A stretch of DNA of 64,000 bases, taken from NCBI RefSeq assembly GCF_900176285.1, contig NZ_FWXF01000012.1:36797-100796 (forward strand), given 5' to 3'. Positions 62,732-64,000 of this stretch are shown piece after piece. How positions within the stretch are numbered: the stretch's first letter is position 1; each line of letters opens with the position of its first letter. The DNA is from Desulfacinum hydrothermale DSM 13146 (lineage in GTDB: Bacteria > Desulfobacterota > Syntrophobacteria > Syntrophobacterales > DSM-9756). The notes beneath the pieces were generated by a model. It saw only the letters and a list, made by a program, of their open reading frames with translations, ran no database searches and had not been told where the DNA came from. Position numbers and translations under genes: made by a program.

Positions 62732-63410
62732 ACTGTTCCTTCGTAATGGGTTCGAAAACCACTGTGTCTCCCGCCTCCACAAGGAAAGGCGGAACGCGGT
62801 TGACATCGAACAATCGCAAAGGGGTCCGACCGATGATTTGCCATCCTCCGGGACTTTCGATGGGATAGATTCCCGTTTGCTCCTCGGCGATCCCAACACT
62901 CCCGGCGGGCACTCTGGTCCTGGGTTGTTTCCGCCGTGGGGTATGAAGTTCCGGGTTCAGCCCGCCCATGTAAGGAAATCCAGGCGTAAAACCCACCATG
63001 TAGACGTGGTAGCGTCGCCCAGCGTGTTTTTCAATCACCTCGTGTTCAGTGAGCCCGTGGATCGCCGCCACTTGAGCCAGATCGGGCCCGTAATGGCCTC
63101 CATAACACACGGGCACCTTGACAACCCTGGATCCCCCGGTGTCGTTGCTGAGGCTCGCCAAGTTTTCCTGCACAAGCCCTATGATGCGCTCGTAGGAACA
63201 GCAGGTGGGATCGTAATGGATAAAAAGCGATCGATACGTGGGGACCAGTGACAGGATGCCCGGTGCAGACCCCCGCAAACGTTTCCCGAGTGCGTGAACC
63301 CGTCTGTTGAGGGACGGATCCACGGCGTTTCCCAGCTCCACCAACAGCCCCATATCTCCGCAATGGAGAAACCGGGGATAAGAATCATCCTTTTCGTCGG
63401 CCAGGTCCAT
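62709..63410 (-). CDS. pxpB: 5-oxoprolinase subunit PxpB (KipI-like)
   Basis: The 233-residue protein starts MDLADEKDDSYPRFLHCGDMGLLVELG behind CCAAGGAG. It has the PxpB core: VPVCYGGHYGPDLAQVAAIHGLTEHEVIEKHAGRRYHVYMVGFTPGFPYMGGL, TPRRKQPRTRVPAGSVGIAEEQTGIYPIESPGGWQIIGRTPLRLFD. It is the first gene of the pxpBCA operon. Confidence 0.93.
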   Translation of the reverse strand: MDLADEKDDSYPRFLHCGDMGLLVELGNAVDPSLNRRVHALGKRLRGSAPGILSLVPTYRSLFIHYDPTCCSYERIIGLVQENLASLSNDTGGSRVVKVPVCYGGHYGPDLAQVAAIHGLTEHEVIEKHAGRRYHVYMVGFTPGFPYMGGLNPELHTPRRKQPRTRVPAGSVGIAEEQTGIYPIESPGGWQIIGRTPLRLFDVNRVPPFLVEAGDTVVFEPITKEQFERLAHR

Positions 63411-63461
63411 GAAACTTCACTCCTTGGCTCTTTTCGTCCGCCTATTGGGCCGATGACTCGC

Positions 63462-63490
63462 AGTATAGGAGAACCGATGTATCTTATCAA
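63462..63490 (-). promoter_or_regulatory. Sigma-70 promoter of pxpBCA
   Basis: On the minus strand TTGATA (63485-63490) is followed after 17 bases by TATACT (63462-63467). The leader to the pxpB start is about 45 bases. Confidence 0.75.
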
Positions 63491-63661
63491 CTAAAACAGC
63501 CCTCCCATGTGCTGGCGCGGTCAAGAAACCGGCCCAAACGGAAACGGAAAAGAAGGAGACCAAGCAGAAGAAGACAGATGGAAACCGTTAGGTGCACACG
63601 TATGCGCCTTTGGCGGAAATTGATAATGCCACGGATTGTTTCCGGTCATGAAAACGATATC

Positions 63662-64000
63662 CCTGAATCAGTGAGATTTGATTGGGTGGACTGACGTGCA
63701 TGGCTTCGGAACCCATTTTGAGGGTCACCGACGCCCCAGTTCAGCCACTTTTTCGGGTCATTGCCTTTTCAAGGACTGAAAAGCCCTCATGACGATGCCA
63801 TCTCAGACATTTTTGGACACACCTCACCCCTTATGGCCGAAGGAGCTTTCAGGCTTTTGCGGCGGCGATCCCTACGCTGGACAAAATTTGAGATAAACAC
63901 TTCGAAAAGCGTGAAAAGCGGGACAATGCCGACCGAACTGCAGCTTCAGCCGACGACCGCTCCGGATCACACGCGCTGCCAGATAGATCAGCTCCTGCAT
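63662..64000 (-). mobile_element. IS1380-family element, copy B, entering at window end
   Basis: The end is placed at 63662, where CCTGAATCAGTGA starts. Read on the minus strand, the 339 bases match the right part of copy A (about 54540-54878) with scattered differences, including the 3' non-coding part and the transposase tail. The rest lies outside the window. It is inverted relative to copy A. Confidence 0.8.
63872..64000 (-). CDS. IS1380-family transposase, C-terminal fragment
   Basis: The last 42 residues (MQELIYLAARVIRSGRRLK to VYLKFCPA) are visible; the gene continues past the window edge. The sequence is closer to a normal family tail than copy A (YLAARVI versus YWGGRVI), so this copy may be intact, but that cannot be judged here. 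Confidence 0.75.
   Translation of the reverse strand: MQELIYLAARVIRSGRRLKLQFGRHCPAFHAFRSVYLKFCPA

Noticed and set aside
63509..63694. 61-residue Arg-rich open frame before copy B of the IS
   Set aside because: No ribosome-binding site, runs into the IS end and is only low-complexity basic sequence.
1..64000. CRISPR arrays, rRNA genes, prophage or integrase genes
   Set aside because: None seen; no regularly spaced direct repeats and no phage structural motifs in any frame.

Overview
The window is a GC-rich, densely coded bacterial chromosome segment. Its content suggests a Desulfobacterota (former Deltaproteobacteria) lineage, most like the sulfate-reducing or syntrophic Syntrophobacteria. 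This is inferred from gene content: a 13-gene nuo block in the order E-F-A-B-C-D-H-I-J-K-L-M-N with NuoG-like parts at its far end, a sodium-pump decarboxylase beta subunit, sigma-54 two-component regulation, TAXI-type TRAP transport, and tRNA genes with encoded CCA. No rRNA or other taxonomic marker is present.

Layout. 1-9540 holds the end of a kdsD-like gene, a DapA-like protein without the usual catalytic residues, a membrane M48 peptidase fused to TPRs, a DUF2333 protein, queD, tRNA-Met, ihfA and a four-gene Mla/MCE lipid-transport operon. 9590-21936 is housekeeping: a stand-alone DnaA-like protein, an HD phosphohydrolase, ddl, tRNA-Phe, an acidic zinc-ribbon protein, rsmE, pilD, topA, dprA and a U32-family tRNA hydroxylation protein. 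22359-37864 (minus strand) encodes complex I. The nuoG-like gene carries an in-frame TGA between two Fe-S cluster motifs, and beside it is a second NuoF-like protein without its FMN/NADH domain. 38024-47408 holds signalling genes (REC-kinase, response regulator, diguanylate cyclase, a 1005-residue sensor kinase with an NtrC-type activator), plus a GNAT protein and proC. 47720-49876 is an operon of a cyclic-nucleotide-binding-fold protein and OadG- and OadB-like subunits. It sits behind a well-spaced -24/-12 promoter with two upstream palindromes, divergent from the kinase/NtrC pair. 50264-53189 is a TAXI-TRAP transporter.

53487-64000 looks like an accessory island. A decayed IS1380-family element (53487-54878, plus orientation) and a second, inverted copy entering at the window end (63662-64000) bracket about 8.8 kb. 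The bracketed block holds a DUF1445/D-glutamate-cyclase-like gene, a complete LIV-type ABC importer (livK-H-M-G-F) and, convergent to these, pxpB-pxpC-pxpA for ATP-dependent 5-oxoprolinase. The set reads as a 5-oxoproline (pyroglutamate)/glutamate uptake and salvage module; the substrate is inferred from context.

A family of roughly 120-180 bp intergenic repeats, ending in a palindrome built on GCGGGTTCCGAACCCGC, lies just after stop codons at several sites (about 3.1, 9.55, 12.2, 22.25, 50.0 and 51.3 kb).
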